From positions 1 through 64,000 of the forward strand of contig NZCE01000039.1 of assembly GCA_002688185.1 (NCBI GenBank): a stretch of DNA of 64,000 bases, in the 5' to 3' direction. This DNA comes from Spirochaetales bacterium (GTDB lineage: Bacteria > Spirochaetota > Spirochaetia > ARS1246). A program made the translations under genes and the position numbers. Positions 24,730 to 34,080 of the stretch are shown one piece after another. Each line of letters opens with the position of its first letter. Position 1 is the stretch's first letter. The notes beneath the pieces were generated by a model. That model saw nothing but the letters and a program-made list of their open reading frames with translations. It ran no database searches and was not told the DNA's origin.

Positions 24730-27501
24730 ATGAATCAAAAATGGTTGAAGGTGCTTTTTGGCTCTCAGCACGATCGCGATCTCAAACAACTTCTGCCAAT
24801 CTTGCATGAGATAAATGACAAAGAGCGCTGGGCAAGGGATCTAGAAAAGCAAGACTTCATTGACATGACCGAGCAATTCCGCACCCGAGTTGCTTCCGGT
24901 GAAACTCTAAACGCAATTATGCCAGAGGCGTTTGCCATGGTACGAGAGGCCGCAAGGCGCGCCCTTGGAGAACGCCCTTTTGATGCACAGATTCTTGGTG
25001 CCATTGTCCTTCACCAAGGGAAAGTAATGGAAATGAAGACCGGAGAAGGAAAAACATTGTCTTGCGTGGGAGCTGCTTACTTAAACGCCTTGGTCGGTGA
25101 TGGCGTGCACATTGTAACTGTGAACGACTATCTCGCTGAACGAGATGCGGATTGGATGCGACCCATATTTTTGTATCTCGGAATGAGCGTCGGTGTTATT
25201 CTCTCTCAGATGGATCCCGAGGCCCGACGGGCGGAGTATGCGCGGGATGTTACCTACGGCACCAATAATGAGTTTGGATTTGATTATTTAAGGGACAATA
25301 TGCGCTGGGACGCCACTCTTCGAGTGCAGGCGAGCCATCGTTATTGCATCATCGACGAGATTGATTCAATCCTAATCGACGAAGCTCGTACGCCTCTTAT
25401 TATCTCCGGTGCCGCGGAGGACGACACGGCGAGGTTTCAGCAGGTCAACCGCCTGGCGCCACAGCTCGTGGAATGTGATAGAGACCCTGAAACCGACGAG
25501 TACCCGGAAGAGCCCGTGGGAGATTATAAGGTAGAGGAAAAAAACAAAAAAATATCCTTTACGGATGCGGGCTTGGCTTCAATTGAAAAGCTGCTGATTG
25601 GCAGAAAACTCATTCAGGGTTCGATCTTTTTGGACGACAATTTCGAGTTTATCCATTATTTCACTCAATCCCTCAAGGCCCACCGCTTATTCAAACGGGA
25701 TGTTGATTACGTTGTACAAAACGGCGGCGTGCAAATTGTTGATGAGTTCACCGGGCGCATTTTGCATGGTAGGAGATACTCGGAAGGACTGCATCAGGCT
25801 ATCGAAGCAAAGGAAAATATCAACATTGCCAAACGAAACAAAACTTTGGCAACGGTCACATTTCAGAACTTCTTTCGGATGTACGACAAGATTGCCGGTA
25901 TGACCGGTACGGCGGATACTGAGGCCCGAGAGTTCGCCAAAATTTACAATCTGGAAGTAGTTGTGCTTCCCACCAACCGGCCGCTGATTCGAGACGATCA
26001 GGACGATGTGATTTACCTTACAGAAAAGGAGAAAAACGATGCCATCGGCGCGGAGATCGTGGAAGCGTACAAGAAAGGTCAGCCGGTACTTGTGGGCACG
26101 GTGTCAATAGAAAAATCGGAGCTTCTCTCTCAGATGCTGGTAAAACACGGGGTGAAGCATGAAGTGCTCAACGCCAAGAACCACGCGCGAGAGGCGCTTA
26201 TTATCGCTGAAGCCGGGTCCCGTGGCTCGGTAACCATTGCCACGAACATGGCCGGCAGAGGCACGGATATAAAACTAGGAGGAAATCCCGACTTTAGGGC
26301 ACGGAGAAAGGTGGGTACCGAGGCTTCCGACGAAGAGTTCAACAAGGCTTTTGCTCGGGAATACCAGTCCTGGCTTGACGATTATAAGTCGGTTAAAGAT
26401 CGAGGCGGTCTTTATGTCCTCGGCACTGAACGGCATGAATCAAGGCGCATTGATAACCAGTTGAGAGGGAGATCCGGCCGTCAGGGTGACCCTGGCCGAT
26501 CTCGTTTTTTTATATCACTCGATGACGATTTAATGCGGCTTTTCAGCGACAACCTCAAGCCCATGATGCAAAAACTTGGAATGAAGGACGGTGAGCCCAT
26601 ATTCCACCCATGGATCAATAAATCCATAGAACGAGCCCAGGGAAGGGTGGAGGAGCGCAATTTTGATATCAGAAAGCACTTATTGGACTTTGACAATGTG
26701 CTGAATGAACAGCGAGAGTTTATTTACTCTCAGAGGAATGAGATTTTGTCTGACTCCGACCTCATTGACCGCGTTTATGACTCGACTAAGGAGATTGTGG
26801 AGGAGTTTATAGACGCATATAGATCTTCCCGCAGCGCCCCGATGTCTGCCGCACAGCAGCTCATTTCTGATCTGCAAACCAACTTTCTCTACACCCCGGG
26901 CATGACAGTAGAAGAGATCAACAGCATAGCTGTCGATGAAGCCCAAGGCCAAATCCTTCGCGATATTCAATCCGACCTCACCTCGAAGGGTGATCAAGTC
27001 GGCAAAGCGAATCTCAACGCGTTCATCCGGTACGAGTATCTGCGCAATATCGACACCAGATGGCAGGATCACCTTGAGAACTTGGAAGCACTTCGCGAGG
27101 CCGTGTATCTGAGATCCTACGGCCAGAAAAACCCGCTCCTAGAATATAAACTAGAAGGATTTCAGATTTTCGACAAACTCATCTATGATATCAAGACGTC
27201 AATCGCGCAAAAGATAGTAAAGGTAAGAATCCAAGAGCCCAAGGCCAAATATGTTCAAAGTAGTGGATTAGACGCCGCTCAAGCAAGCCACACCCAGCTG
27301 GGACAATTCGCGGGCTCGGGAACGCAGGCACGCCCTGCAAAACGGACCGCAAATAGGCCGGCCCCGCGGCGACGACCAACCACAGAAGAGAATGTGGGCA
27401 ATCAACCTATCCAAGTTACTCGGACGCAGCCAAAGGTGGGGAGAAACGAGCCGTGCCCATGCGGGAGTGGCCGCAAGTATAAGTACTGCCACGGTTCATA
27501 G
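24730..27501 (+). CDS. secA: Preprotein translocase ATPase SecA
   Basis: SecA drives protein export through SecYEG. The 923 residues have the DEAD motor with Walker A MKTGEGKT, the [21 protein letters not shown] block, [13 protein letters not shown] [14 protein letters not shown], and [16 protein letters not shown]. The preprotein cross-linking and scaffold domains sit between. The C-terminal tail ends in the zinc-binding [14 protein letters not shown] motif, which contacts SecB or ribosomes in other bacteria. The 3' end overlaps the convergent small gene by 6 bases. Confidence 0.98.
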   Translation: MNQKWLKVLFGSQHDRDLKQLLPILHEINDKERWARDLEKQDFIDMTEQFRTRVASGETLNAIMPEAFAMVREAARRALGERPFDAQILGAIVLHQGKVMEMKTGEGKTLSCVGAAYLNALVGDGVHIVTVNDYLAERDADWMRPIFLYLGMSVGVILSQMDPEARRAEYARDVTYGTNNEFGFDYLRDNMRWDATLRVQASHRYCIIDEIDSILIDEARTPLIISGAAEDDTARFQQVNRLAPQLVECDRDPETDEYPEEPVGDYKVEEKNKKISFTDAGLASIEKLLIGRKLIQGSIFLDDNFEFIHYFTQSLKAHRLFKRDVDYVVQNGGVQIVDEFTGRILHGRRYSEGLHQAIEAKENINIAKRNKTLATVTFQNFFRMYDKIAGMTGTADTEAREFAKIYNLEVVVLPTNRPLIRDDQDDVIYLTEKEKNDAIGAEIVEAYKKGQPVLVGTVSIEKSELLSQMLVKHGVKHEVLNAKNHAREALIIAEAGSRGSVTIATNMAGRGTDIKLGGNPDFRARRKVGTEASDEEFNKAFAREYQSWLDDYKSVKDRGGLYVLGTERHESRRIDNQLRGRSGRQGDPGRSRFFISLDDDLMRLFSDNLKPMMQKLGMKDGEPIFHPWINKSIERAQGRVEERNFDIRKHLLDFDNVLNEQREFIYSQRNEILSDSDLIDRVYDSTKEIVEEFIDAYRSSRSAPMSAAQQLISDLQTNFLYTPGMTVEEINSIAVDEAQGQILRDIQSDLTSKGDQVGKANLNAFIRYEYLRNIDTRWQDHLENLEALREAVYLRSYGQKNPLLEYKLEGFQIFDKLIYDIKTSIAQKIVKVRIQEPKAKYVQSSGLDAAQASHTQLGQFAGSGTQARPAKRTANRPAPRRRPTTEENVGNQPIQVTRTQPKVGRNEPCPCGSGRKYKYCHGS

Positions 27502-27648
27502 TAGTGCTTTCAATCGACCATAAGATCCGTGGTAGCTTTTCTTAAGTAGGGTATTTTCCCTCGTCTGTTCGGTTTTCGCCCCTGCATAGGCATTGATAAG
27601 GATGAATATGGCAAGTAGCACAATAAGGGCAATTACCAGCTTTCTCAT
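27496..27648 (-). CDS. 50-residue single-pass membrane peptide
   Basis: A short frame encoding [20 protein letters not shown] followed by a polar tail of 30 residues ([18 protein letters not shown] and so on, ending RLKALL). AGGAG lies 8 bases before the ATG, a strong ribosome site. It starts 21 bases after the LysM/M23 peptidase stop on the same strand, so it is probably the last gene of that operon. The N-terminus could be a signal anchor or a signal peptide (AYAG). Its stop overlaps the end of secA by 6 bases. It is too short for most gene finders; the SD, the membrane segment and operon position are the support. Confidence 0.7.
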   Translation of the reverse strand: MRKLVIALIVLLAIFILINAYAGAKTEQTRENTLLKKSYHGSYGRLKALL

Positions 27649-27669
27649 GGTTGATTCTCCTGATCTCAT

Positions 27670-28647
27670 CTAGTAAAGGAATCTGATAGGATCCAGTGGA
27701 ACTTGATTCTTATAAATCGAAAAATGAAGATGGGGTCCGGTGCTCCTACCGGTATTTCCCACTTTTCCGATTATCGAATACTGGTCTACCCATTGCCCTT
27801 TTCGGATGGTCCAAGTGCTGAGATGCGCATAGAGAGTTTGATACCCGCCTGCATGACTCAACACGACGTATTTTCCAAACGTTCTGCTTTCCGCGACAGT
27901 CGTCACCTTACCGTGGTTGGACGCCCGGACTGATGCTCCCTGACTTCCGGCGATATCCAGCCCGTTATGCATGCGCCGCACATCGGTAAAAGGATCGTCA
28001 CGCATCTCAAATCCCGATGTTATGTTTCCTCTGAAAGGCCAAACAAAGAGGGTCCCCAACGATGAACGGTATTGGACGTCATCCATTTTGGCCTGAGGAA
28101 TAAAGAGAGTATCACCGGCATGAATTACCGATGACTGAATATTATTCGCATCCAAAATCGGATTAAGGGTAACTCCGAACCGTTCTGCGATGCCGGCGAG
28201 ATTATCCTGCGCTTTTACCTGATAGAGCACACCGTCTCTAGACGGAATTCGGATCTCGATTCCGGCCTGGAGTCTGCGAACATCCTTTATGCCGTTATAT
28301 GAAATAACAGTATCCATTCGTACCCCAAACTCGCCGGCGATTTCCGATACTGTGTCGCCAGGCTGCACCGTGTAGACTCGAGGGGTTTCCTGCATGAGTA
28401 TATTACTGTCTAGAAATATCTCTTCATCAATGCCATCAATCGCGATTCCCGGGTTTAAAAAGTCGCCGATGAGAGAATCGATTCCGTCATCTCGGGGCAG
28501 AAGCTCCACCCCATGAGCCTCAACCACCATTCCGAGGCTGATTACGCTCGACGCAAAAAAAAGCACAAAGAGGAGCACAAAGATCAGGCCGGAAGCATAG
28601 AGATACCGAGGCTTGAGAATGGCCTTAATATTAATCATTTGAATCAT
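27670..28647 (-). CDS. LysM-M23 peptidoglycan endopeptidase
   Basis: This is a cell-wall hydrolase of 325 residues from the ATG at 28647. After one membrane anchor (LYASGLIFVLLFVLFFASSVIS) come two LysM modules (YTVQPGDTVSEIAGEFGV and YQVKAQDNLAGIAERFGV) and an M23 domain. The M23 domain has zinc ligands in MHNGLDIAG (H and D) and GPHLHFS (second HxH). M23 enzymes cut peptide cross-bridges, or activate amidases when degenerate; here the ligands are present. The start is uncertain because several in-frame ATGs precede the anchor and none has a clear ribosome site. Confidence 0.88.
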   Translation of the reverse strand: MIQMINIKAILKPRYLYASGLIFVLLFVLFFASSVISLGMVVEAHGVELLPRDDGIDSLIGDFLNPGIAIDGIDEEIFLDSNILMQETPRVYTVQPGDTVSEIAGEFGVRMDTVISYNGIKDVRRLQAGIEIRIPSRDGVLYQVKAQDNLAGIAERFGVTLNPILDANNIQSSVIHAGDTLFIPQAKMDDVQYRSSLGTLFVWPFRGNITSGFEMRDDPFTDVRRMHNGLDIAGSQGASVRASNHGKVTTVAESRTFGKYVVLSHAGGYQTLYAHLSTWTIRKGQWVDQYSIIGKVGNTGRSTGPHLHFSIYKNQVPLDPIRFLY

Positions 28648-28785
28648 GGCTGCGATACCGGAAACATGTAATTGTATAGATCTTATATTTTTTTTATTTT
28701 TTGTACCTACGGACCGGTGCGTTCGTCTTCGCACGTGCTGCCGGGCGATAAGTTGTGTCATTGTCTACCATCCAAACCATAGATC

Positions 28786-28893
28786 AATTGTCGCATTTGT
28801 CATCATTCCAAGCAATCCACGCTGTCGATTGCATGGATTGCTTCGATTATATCCGAAATTACTTCAAGGCTCCTATGAATCATATCGACAATT
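28786..28893. promoter_or_regulatory. Nested inverted repeats in the divergent M23/signal peptidase spacer
   Basis: An inner perfect 10-bp inverted repeat (AAGCAATCCA at 28810-28819, TGGATTGCTT at 28834-28843, spacer 14) sits within an outer perfect 8-bp pair (AATTGTCG at 28786-28793, CGACAATT at 28886-28893). No T-run follows, so it is not a terminator. It may be an operator for both divergent operons or the remnant of a small palindromic element. No promoter boxes were assigned with confidence. Confidence 0.45.
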
Positions 28894-28924
28894 AGTGTGG
28901 ATCTGATTAATATTGAATCTCGCT

Positions 28925-29386
28925 ATGATGGATTTTGAAGCCCATCCGTGGAAAACGCTATGCCTCGTTGCGATCGGCGTTGCAGTCGTCGCGTACGCGG
29001 CCATCGGCGTGTACACTGTCGAAGGAACATCGATGATCCCGAATATCTCCCCTGGAGATAGGGTGGTAATATATAGATGGGGAAAAATACGGAAAGGTGA
29101 CGTGGTAATCCTGACGCTCCCAGACACAAAATCATTTGCAATCAAACGGGTTGTTGGAACTGCCGGCGACACCATCTCTCATAGTAAAGGTTTTATTCAC
29201 ATTGCCGAACAATCTCTGCCGTTACGATCAGAGGCACACCCGGCAATTGCCACTGCCGGTGTCGTGCCTGTCAAATCCTACTTTGTAGCGGGAGACCTTC
29301 TATATGAATCCATTGATTCGCGCGATTACGGTTTTATCTCCAGAGATTCAATAAGAGGGCGAGTTCTTGACTTTAGGCGGAGATAG
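28925..29386 (+). CDS. lepB: Type I signal peptidase
   Basis: A membrane serine protease (S26) that removes signal peptides from exported proteins. The 153 residues have one N-terminal membrane segment (~10-30), the catalytic serine S36 in EGTSMIPNISPGD and the general base K74 in FAIKRVVG. Box E is the divergent ESIDSRDYGFIS. It is short for the family, lacking the long beta insert of E. coli LepB. I chose the ATG at 28925; an upstream TTG is also in frame. Its end overlaps the PBP start by 20 bases. Confidence 0.88.
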   Translation: MMDFEAHPWKTLCLVAIGVAVVAYAAIGVYTVEGTSMIPNISPGDRVVIYRWGKIRKGDVVILTLPDTKSFAIKRVVGTAGDTISHSKGFIHIAEQSLPLRSEAHPAIATAGVVPVKSYFVAGDLLYESIDSRDYGFISRDSIRGRVLDFRRR

Positions 29387-31250
29387 GCGCCCGGAAACCA
29401 GGAAGCTGGGACGGTTTGGCGCGGTATTAGTACTACTCGGTATAGCGGTCCTCGTAATCATCTGGAGATACATATCCCTGATGTTGTTGACACCTGAAAT
29501 TCAACAGAATCCTGCGCGGCGGACCACCGTAGAGCGCGGCCCAATCCTCGACAGAAACGGCAGAATACTCGCCATCCAAACCGAGCTCTACTCGGTAACG
29601 GCTTGGAAGCCTGAGATTGAAGACAGAAACCGGATTATCGATGTGTTAGGGCCTATCATTGGCATGGACGCAGGATCGATTGTAGCGATCCTTTCAAGGC
29701 AGGCTTCTTTTAACTATATCAAACGCAAAGTGACACAGCGGGAAAGTGATCGGATCAAGGAGCTTATTGACAGCGGCGAGTTGCCCGGTATCCATCTTCA
29801 GCGGGAGTTTAGCCGCACATATCCTGAGGAAAACCTTGCCTCGCACATACTTGGCATAGTAGGAGTGGACAACGAAGGGCTGGAAGGGTTGGAGCTGGTA
29901 TATAACAATATCCTCAGTCCCCCCATTGAGGAATCAAATCAAGATATAGTGTATGGTAGCCAACTATTTCTGACAATTGACGTTAATATCCAGTATATGG
30001 CTGAAAAGCTCGTGGCAAAAACTTTGGACGAGAATCAGGCAGATTCGGTCATGATCCTAGTGATGGATGCTCGTAACGGAGATTTACTTGGTTACGCGTC
30101 GGCGCCGGATTTTAATCCCAACGTCTACAACTCGTTTCCACCAAGAAACCGCCTAAATCGCCCGGCACTTTCAGCGTATGAGCCCGGATCGGTGTTCAAA
30201 GTATTTACCATTGCCAGTATGCTGGAAATTGGGGGAGTCACTCAGCAAAGCACGTTTACCTGCAACGGATACTATGAGCACCCTGATATTCCTGAGCCTA
30301 TCAACTGTCTCGGCACCCATGGCGTTGTAAATCCAACGGCTATCATAAAGTATTCGTGCAATGCCGGAGCCGCCTATGCGTCAGAGCTTGTCGCAACGAA
30401 CATGTTTTACGATATGCTGCGTCGGTTTGGTTTTGGATCGGAAACGGCCTTGCCCTTCCCCGGCGAGTCAAACGGACTTCTCACTCAGCCTGCACAATGG
30501 TCGGCCCGTACAAAACCGACAATGGCATTTGGCCAAGAAATTTCTGTATCGGCAGTACAGATCGCCGTGGCCGCCACAAGCTTCGCCAATGCCGGAATGA
30601 TTCTAGAGCCACACATCGTAAAAAAAATCGTCTCCCCAGAAGGGCGCGTGCTGGAAGAATATGCTCGCAAGCCTCTCTCCGATGCTATCTCACAGGAAAC
30701 AGCCCGGGCGATGTTACTCATGATGGAGCAGGCGACGCTTTCCGGCGCAACGGCGACCCGCGCGGCAATAGATGGAGTCCGAGTGTCGGCAAAAACCGGC
30801 ACCGCTCAAATATTTGATGTGAAAACGGGCAAGTATTCCGAAGAGGCCTTTATTGCATCATGCTTGGCCATATTCCCAACTGACGACCCACGATTGGTGG
30901 TTTATTCGGTAATTGAACACCCAAAAGCAGGCGAAACGTACGGGGGTCGAATAGCCGCACCGATGATTCGGGAGATCGGCAGAGAATTAGTTGAATACCT
31001 TGAAATCCCCAAATCATCGGATATTGTCTATGAGCATGACGGCACCGTTCGTGTTAGCAGTGCGCCTGAGCTCGTGCTTGGCAATGTTTTACCCGACTTC
31101 ACCGGCTATGCAAAAAGACAGCTCATGAGTCTGCTCCAGAACCGAGACGTAAAGTTTGATATTAATGGCGAAGGTTGGGTAATCAAACAGAATCCAGCAC
31201 CCGGAACCCCCATAGAGAAGGGCATGCTCATCAAGCTGGATCTTGAATGA
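29367..31250 (+). CDS. Class B penicillin-binding protein (FtsI/PBP2-like transpeptidase) with PASTA domain
   Basis: A peptidoglycan transpeptidase of 627 residues with an N-terminal membrane anchor (~17-40), a pedestal domain with RGPILDRNGRILA, and a transpeptidase domain. The latter has the three active-site motifs SVFK (S275, K278), SCN and KTGT. The last ~60 residues are a PASTA domain (LPDFTGYAKRQLMSLLQNRD), found in division PBPs of the FtsI/SpoVD type. The start is TTG with AGAGGG 7 bases upstream, inside the signal peptidase gene. It overlaps the next gene by 4 bases. Confidence 0.92.
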   Translation: MTLGGDRRPETRKLGRFGAVLVLLGIAVLVIIWRYISLMLLTPEIQQNPARRTTVERGPILDRNGRILAIQTELYSVTAWKPEIEDRNRIIDVLGPIIGMDAGSIVAILSRQASFNYIKRKVTQRESDRIKELIDSGELPGIHLQREFSRTYPEENLASHILGIVGVDNEGLEGLELVYNNILSPPIEESNQDIVYGSQLFLTIDVNIQYMAEKLVAKTLDENQADSVMILVMDARNGDLLGYASAPDFNPNVYNSFPPRNRLNRPALSAYEPGSVFKVFTIASMLEIGGVTQQSTFTCNGYYEHPDIPEPINCLGTHGVVNPTAIIKYSCNAGAAYASELVATNMFYDMLRRFGFGSETALPFPGESNGLLTQPAQWSARTKPTMAFGQEISVSAVQIAVAATSFANAGMILEPHIVKKIVSPEGRVLEEYARKPLSDAISQETARAMLLMMEQATLSGATATRAAIDGVRVSAKTGTAQIFDVKTGKYSEEAFIASCLAIFPTDDPRLVVYSVIEHPKAGETYGGRIAAPMIREIGRELVEYLEIPKSSDIVYEHDGTVRVSSAPELVLGNVLPDFTGYAKRQLMSLLQNRDVKFDINGEGWVIKQNPAPGTPIEKGMLIKLDLE

Positions 31251-33073
31251 CATATTTTGAGGGCAACGCGGCGGAAATAGCCGCTTTCCACCCTTCTTTT
31301 ATGACAGAGATAGTGGCAAAATACGAGCCGGACAATAAACTTAAAATCGTTGAGACACAATCCGGGCTTCCTACGGCTCGTATACACGGAGTGTATCTAC
31401 ACTCATTAAGGGATCCTGCCAGGGAAGCCGAGCGGGTGCTGCAACATGATGATGACCGGTCCTGCGTTTGCTGTGTGTTTTTTGGCTTTGGTTTGGGATA
31501 TTTTGTGGAAGAGTTTTTGAAGCGCCACCCTAATACGCCGGTGGTTATCATTGAGCCCAACAGTCGGATGTTTTTAAGCAGTTTGGCGGCGAGAGACCTA
31601 CGCCGTATTTTCAGTGCAGACAATATAAGTCTGCTCCTTGACGTCGAGCCAGAGGCAATCGCAACCGTTCTAAATCAGTTTCAATCCGGCCGTATTCGCA
31701 TCGTCAGTCCTCGCTCCCTCGAACAGACTAATAAAAACTATTTTGTTCGTGCTCGGGCGGTAGTCGATTCGTTTCTCTCAAGACGAGAAATAAACAAAAA
31801 CACGCTAAAAAGATTTGGGAAACGATGGGTGAAGAATTTCGTCGGGAATATGTCTCTTCTGCTTTCGAGTCAAGGTATATCTTCTCTTGCCAACACATGC
31901 GTCGGCACACCCGCCATAGTGTTGGCCGCCGGTCCATCGCTCGACCAAGTTCTCCCGAGCATAGCTGAAGTGGGCAAGCGGTGCATCACAATTGCTGTAG
32001 ACACGAGTTATCGCGCGCTGGAACGATTTGGTGCAAATCCTGACTTCCTCGTCGTAGTCGATCCGCAATACTGGAACACCCGACACCTCGATGGGTGTGA
32101 TACATCCAATACATTGTTGGTCTCGGAATCTTCCACTTTTCCGTCGGTGCTTCGGCGTGAATATCGAGGTATTTTTTTTGGTGATTCATTATTTCCGCTG
32201 GGAGCATACATTGAGGGGTGCCTTGGAGGATTCGGTAAAATCGGCGCCGGTGGCTCAGTGGCCACCTCCGCATGGGATCTTGCACGACATTTAGGTTGCA
32301 AGCCGATTTTCACCGCTGGTTTAGATTTAGGCTATCCGAGCAGCAGCACGCATTTTAACGGAGGCAGATTTGAGGAGTTGATTCTGTCTAAAACGAGCAG
32401 ACTGATGACTTCAGAATCGGGGAGCTTTCGTTTGCTGAATGATGCCCAATCATTTTTCGTTCCCGCTAACAACGGATCACGGGTTCTCACGGATCGCAGA
32501 TTGATTACCTACAAGTGGTGGTTTGAAAATCAGCTTAAAATTTATCCCGAAGTTGAGAGCTTTACCTTGTCTAAGGACGGCGTAAAGCTGGACGGTATGC
32601 CGCTTGCGGCAATTGAGGACATACTTTCGCTGCCGGCAATTTCGGGGGCAAAGGCGTCGCTCATTCAAGTGGCGAAGCAACCTACTTCTGAAGAATTCGT
32701 TGAACGCGGTAGAAAACTGATAGTTGCCCTAGAGGACCTTCACGTGAAACTTCGTAGTTTTCTAGAGCTGGCTAAGAGGGGAGCAACCGTGGTATCTATG
32801 ATCGACCCTAAAATGGGGATAGATCTCGCGTCTGCGTTGGATGAGCTGAATACTCTGGACGCTGAGCTCTTGTCCTCCGCCTCAAAAGATATTGTGGGAT
32901 TTCTTATTCACGATACGGCCTACGCCATAGTTGAGCAGCTAGTCGATGGAGGAGACGGAGTGATGGATCATTCACATAGGCTATATGAAGAATTGACCAA
33001 GGCATCCGAGTTTCATCTATCCTTGGTAACCAAGGCAGAAAACGAAATAAGGTTAAAGTTATGCGCCCACTAA
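31247..33073 (+). CDS. MAF-family (DUF115) motility-associated glycosyltransferase
   Basis: A 608-residue protein of the motility accessory factor family, whose members transfer nonulosonic (sialic-like) sugars to flagellins in several bacteria. The central DUF115/MptE-like domain has PAIVLAAGPSLDQVLPSIAE, then AVDTSYRALERFGANPDFLVVVDPQ, and GAGGSVATSAWDLARHLGCKPIFTAGLDLGYPSSSTHFNG. Its ATGA overlap with the PBP gene puts it in a cell-envelope operon rather than beside flagellin. The exact donor sugar and target cannot be read from sequence. Confidence 0.82.
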   Translation: MTYFEGNAAEIAAFHPSFMTEIVAKYEPDNKLKIVETQSGLPTARIHGVYLHSLRDPAREAERVLQHDDDRSCVCCVFFGFGLGYFVEEFLKRHPNTPVVIIEPNSRMFLSSLAARDLRRIFSADNISLLLDVEPEAIATVLNQFQSGRIRIVSPRSLEQTNKNYFVRARAVVDSFLSRREINKNTLKRFGKRWVKNFVGNMSLLLSSQGISSLANTCVGTPAIVLAAGPSLDQVLPSIAEVGKRCITIAVDTSYRALERFGANPDFLVVVDPQYWNTRHLDGCDTSNTLLVSESSTFPSVLRREYRGIFFGDSLFPLGAYIEGCLGGFGKIGAGGSVATSAWDLARHLGCKPIFTAGLDLGYPSSSTHFNGGRFEELILSKTSRLMTSESGSFRLLNDAQSFFVPANNGSRVLTDRRLITYKWWFENQLKIYPEVESFTLSKDGVKLDGMPLAAIEDILSLPAISGAKASLIQVAKQPTSEEFVERGRKLIVALEDLHVKLRSFLELAKRGATVVSMIDPKMGIDLASALDELNTLDAELLSSASKDIVGFLIHDTAYAIVEQLVDGGDGVMDHSHRLYEELTKASEFHLSLVTKAENEIRLKLCAH

Positions 33074-33118
33074 CCGACAAAATAGTTAGGGACCTTAAGT
33101 TCCCTTAGCAATAATTAA

Positions 33119-33158
33119 GCGGTATGCTTTGATGACGTCCAGGCATATCGCTTTTTTT
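33119..33158 (+). terminator. Intrinsic terminator of the signal peptidase-PBP-MAF operon
   Basis: Arms GCGGTATGC (33119-33127) and GCATATCGC (33143-33151; one G-U pair) with a 15-base loop are followed by seven T residues. The T-run overlaps the TAA of the convergent gene on the other strand. A weaker hairpin (TTAGGGA/TCCCTTA) precedes it at about 33086-33107. Confidence 0.8.
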
Positions 33159-34080
33159 ATATCCGGCCGGCCAAGGCTCGGTTCTTCTCATAGGCCATGA
33201 GCTCGTCACGGCTGAGCTTCCCCTCTTCAATATCAACGCCGAGCTTTTTTGATAGGGCGCCTACAACCAATTGACTAAAACGCTCGAAAGTTGGTGTATC
33301 TCCCGATTCCTCGCCTATGCTCGTCATCGGCTCCAAAGCCTTATCTTTGATTTCAAGCGGCACCCAGATAACCTTAAAAAGGGCATCGGTGTCCATAGCG
33401 GTGAGAAACGCCACGATATTTATGATGAAAAGGTTTTCGATCTCGCTCAAAAGTATAGTTGCCAGTTTCTTTCCATGGGCACGCACGGCTCCTTGATGTT
33501 TGTACCAGGCGTCGGCCACGCCAAGCTCTTTAAACACCTCAGTAAGGGTTTCCCCGATTGCGTGGAACGCATGGTCTCCGGACTCAAATTTTGTTTTTTC
33601 GAACACCATCTGTACGTTGACGGTGGCATCAGGATCGATAAACACCAAAGTGCGTTGACCGGTTACGATAACGTAGTCAAGATCCGGACACTCTCCCTTG
33701 ATCTCGTTGATAAGATTGGCGAAATTAGCGAGGCAAATAATTGCGCGTGCACCTGCGTCTTTGAGTATAAAGCTTATCTCTCTGCCCTTATACATCGTAT
33801 TAAACGGGACGGCCACCGAACCGATCTTCTGAATTCCAAAAAAACTAAAGGCAAACTCCGGTATATTGGGCATCATGAGGGCAACGCGATCGCCTCTGCC
33901 TATCCCTAGATTGGAAAGACCATTGGCCACCCGATTGGCGTTTTCATTGAGCTCCTGATATGTGTAGGTTTTGCCTTCAAATCTCATTGACTCGCGTCGT
34001 CTAAACGTCTTGCTGATTTTCTCGAGTGTTTGCCCGAGGCCAATCGGAGGAAGCTCTGACGCCTTTGCTCTACTGAGCAC
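33157..34080 (-). CDS. Chimera: acyl-CoA synthetase N-terminal part + lipoate-ligase-like C-terminal part
   Basis: Residues 1-143 are the start of an ANL-family acyl-CoA synthetase (YTYQELNENANRVANGL, GDRVALMMPNIPEFAFSFFG, AVPFNTMYKGREISFILKDAGARA, up to DYVIVTGQR). At residue 144 the sequence changes. The remaining ~163 residues look like the later half of a lipoate-protein ligase: ELGVADAWYKHQGAVRAHGKKLATILL (K204/K205), then ALFKVIWVPLEIKDKA. The missing synthetase part, with its ATP-binding loop, is in the preceding gene, which begins with the missing ligase part. The start is GTG, coupled to the upstream stop (TAGTG). Whether the two chimeras are functional together is unknown. Confidence 0.75.
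   Translation of the reverse strand: MLSRAKASELPPIGLGQTLEKISKTFRRRESMRFEGKTYTYQELNENANRVANGLSNLGIGRGDRVALMMPNIPEFAFSFFGIQKIGSVAVPFNTMYKGREISFILKDAGARAIICLANFANLINEIKGECPDLDYVIVTGQRTLVFIDPDATVNVQMVFEKTKFESGDHAFHAIGETLTEVFKELGVADAWYKHQGAVRAHGKKLATILLSEIENLFIINIVAFLTAMDTDALFKVIWVPLEIKDKALEPMTSIGEESGDTPTFERFSQLVVGALSKKLGVDIEEGKLSRDELMAYEKNRALAGRI

Noticed and set aside
33086..33107. TTAGGGA/TCCCTTA hairpin as the terminator of the MAF operon
   Set aside because: One mismatch and no T-run; the better terminator lies 12 bases further on.
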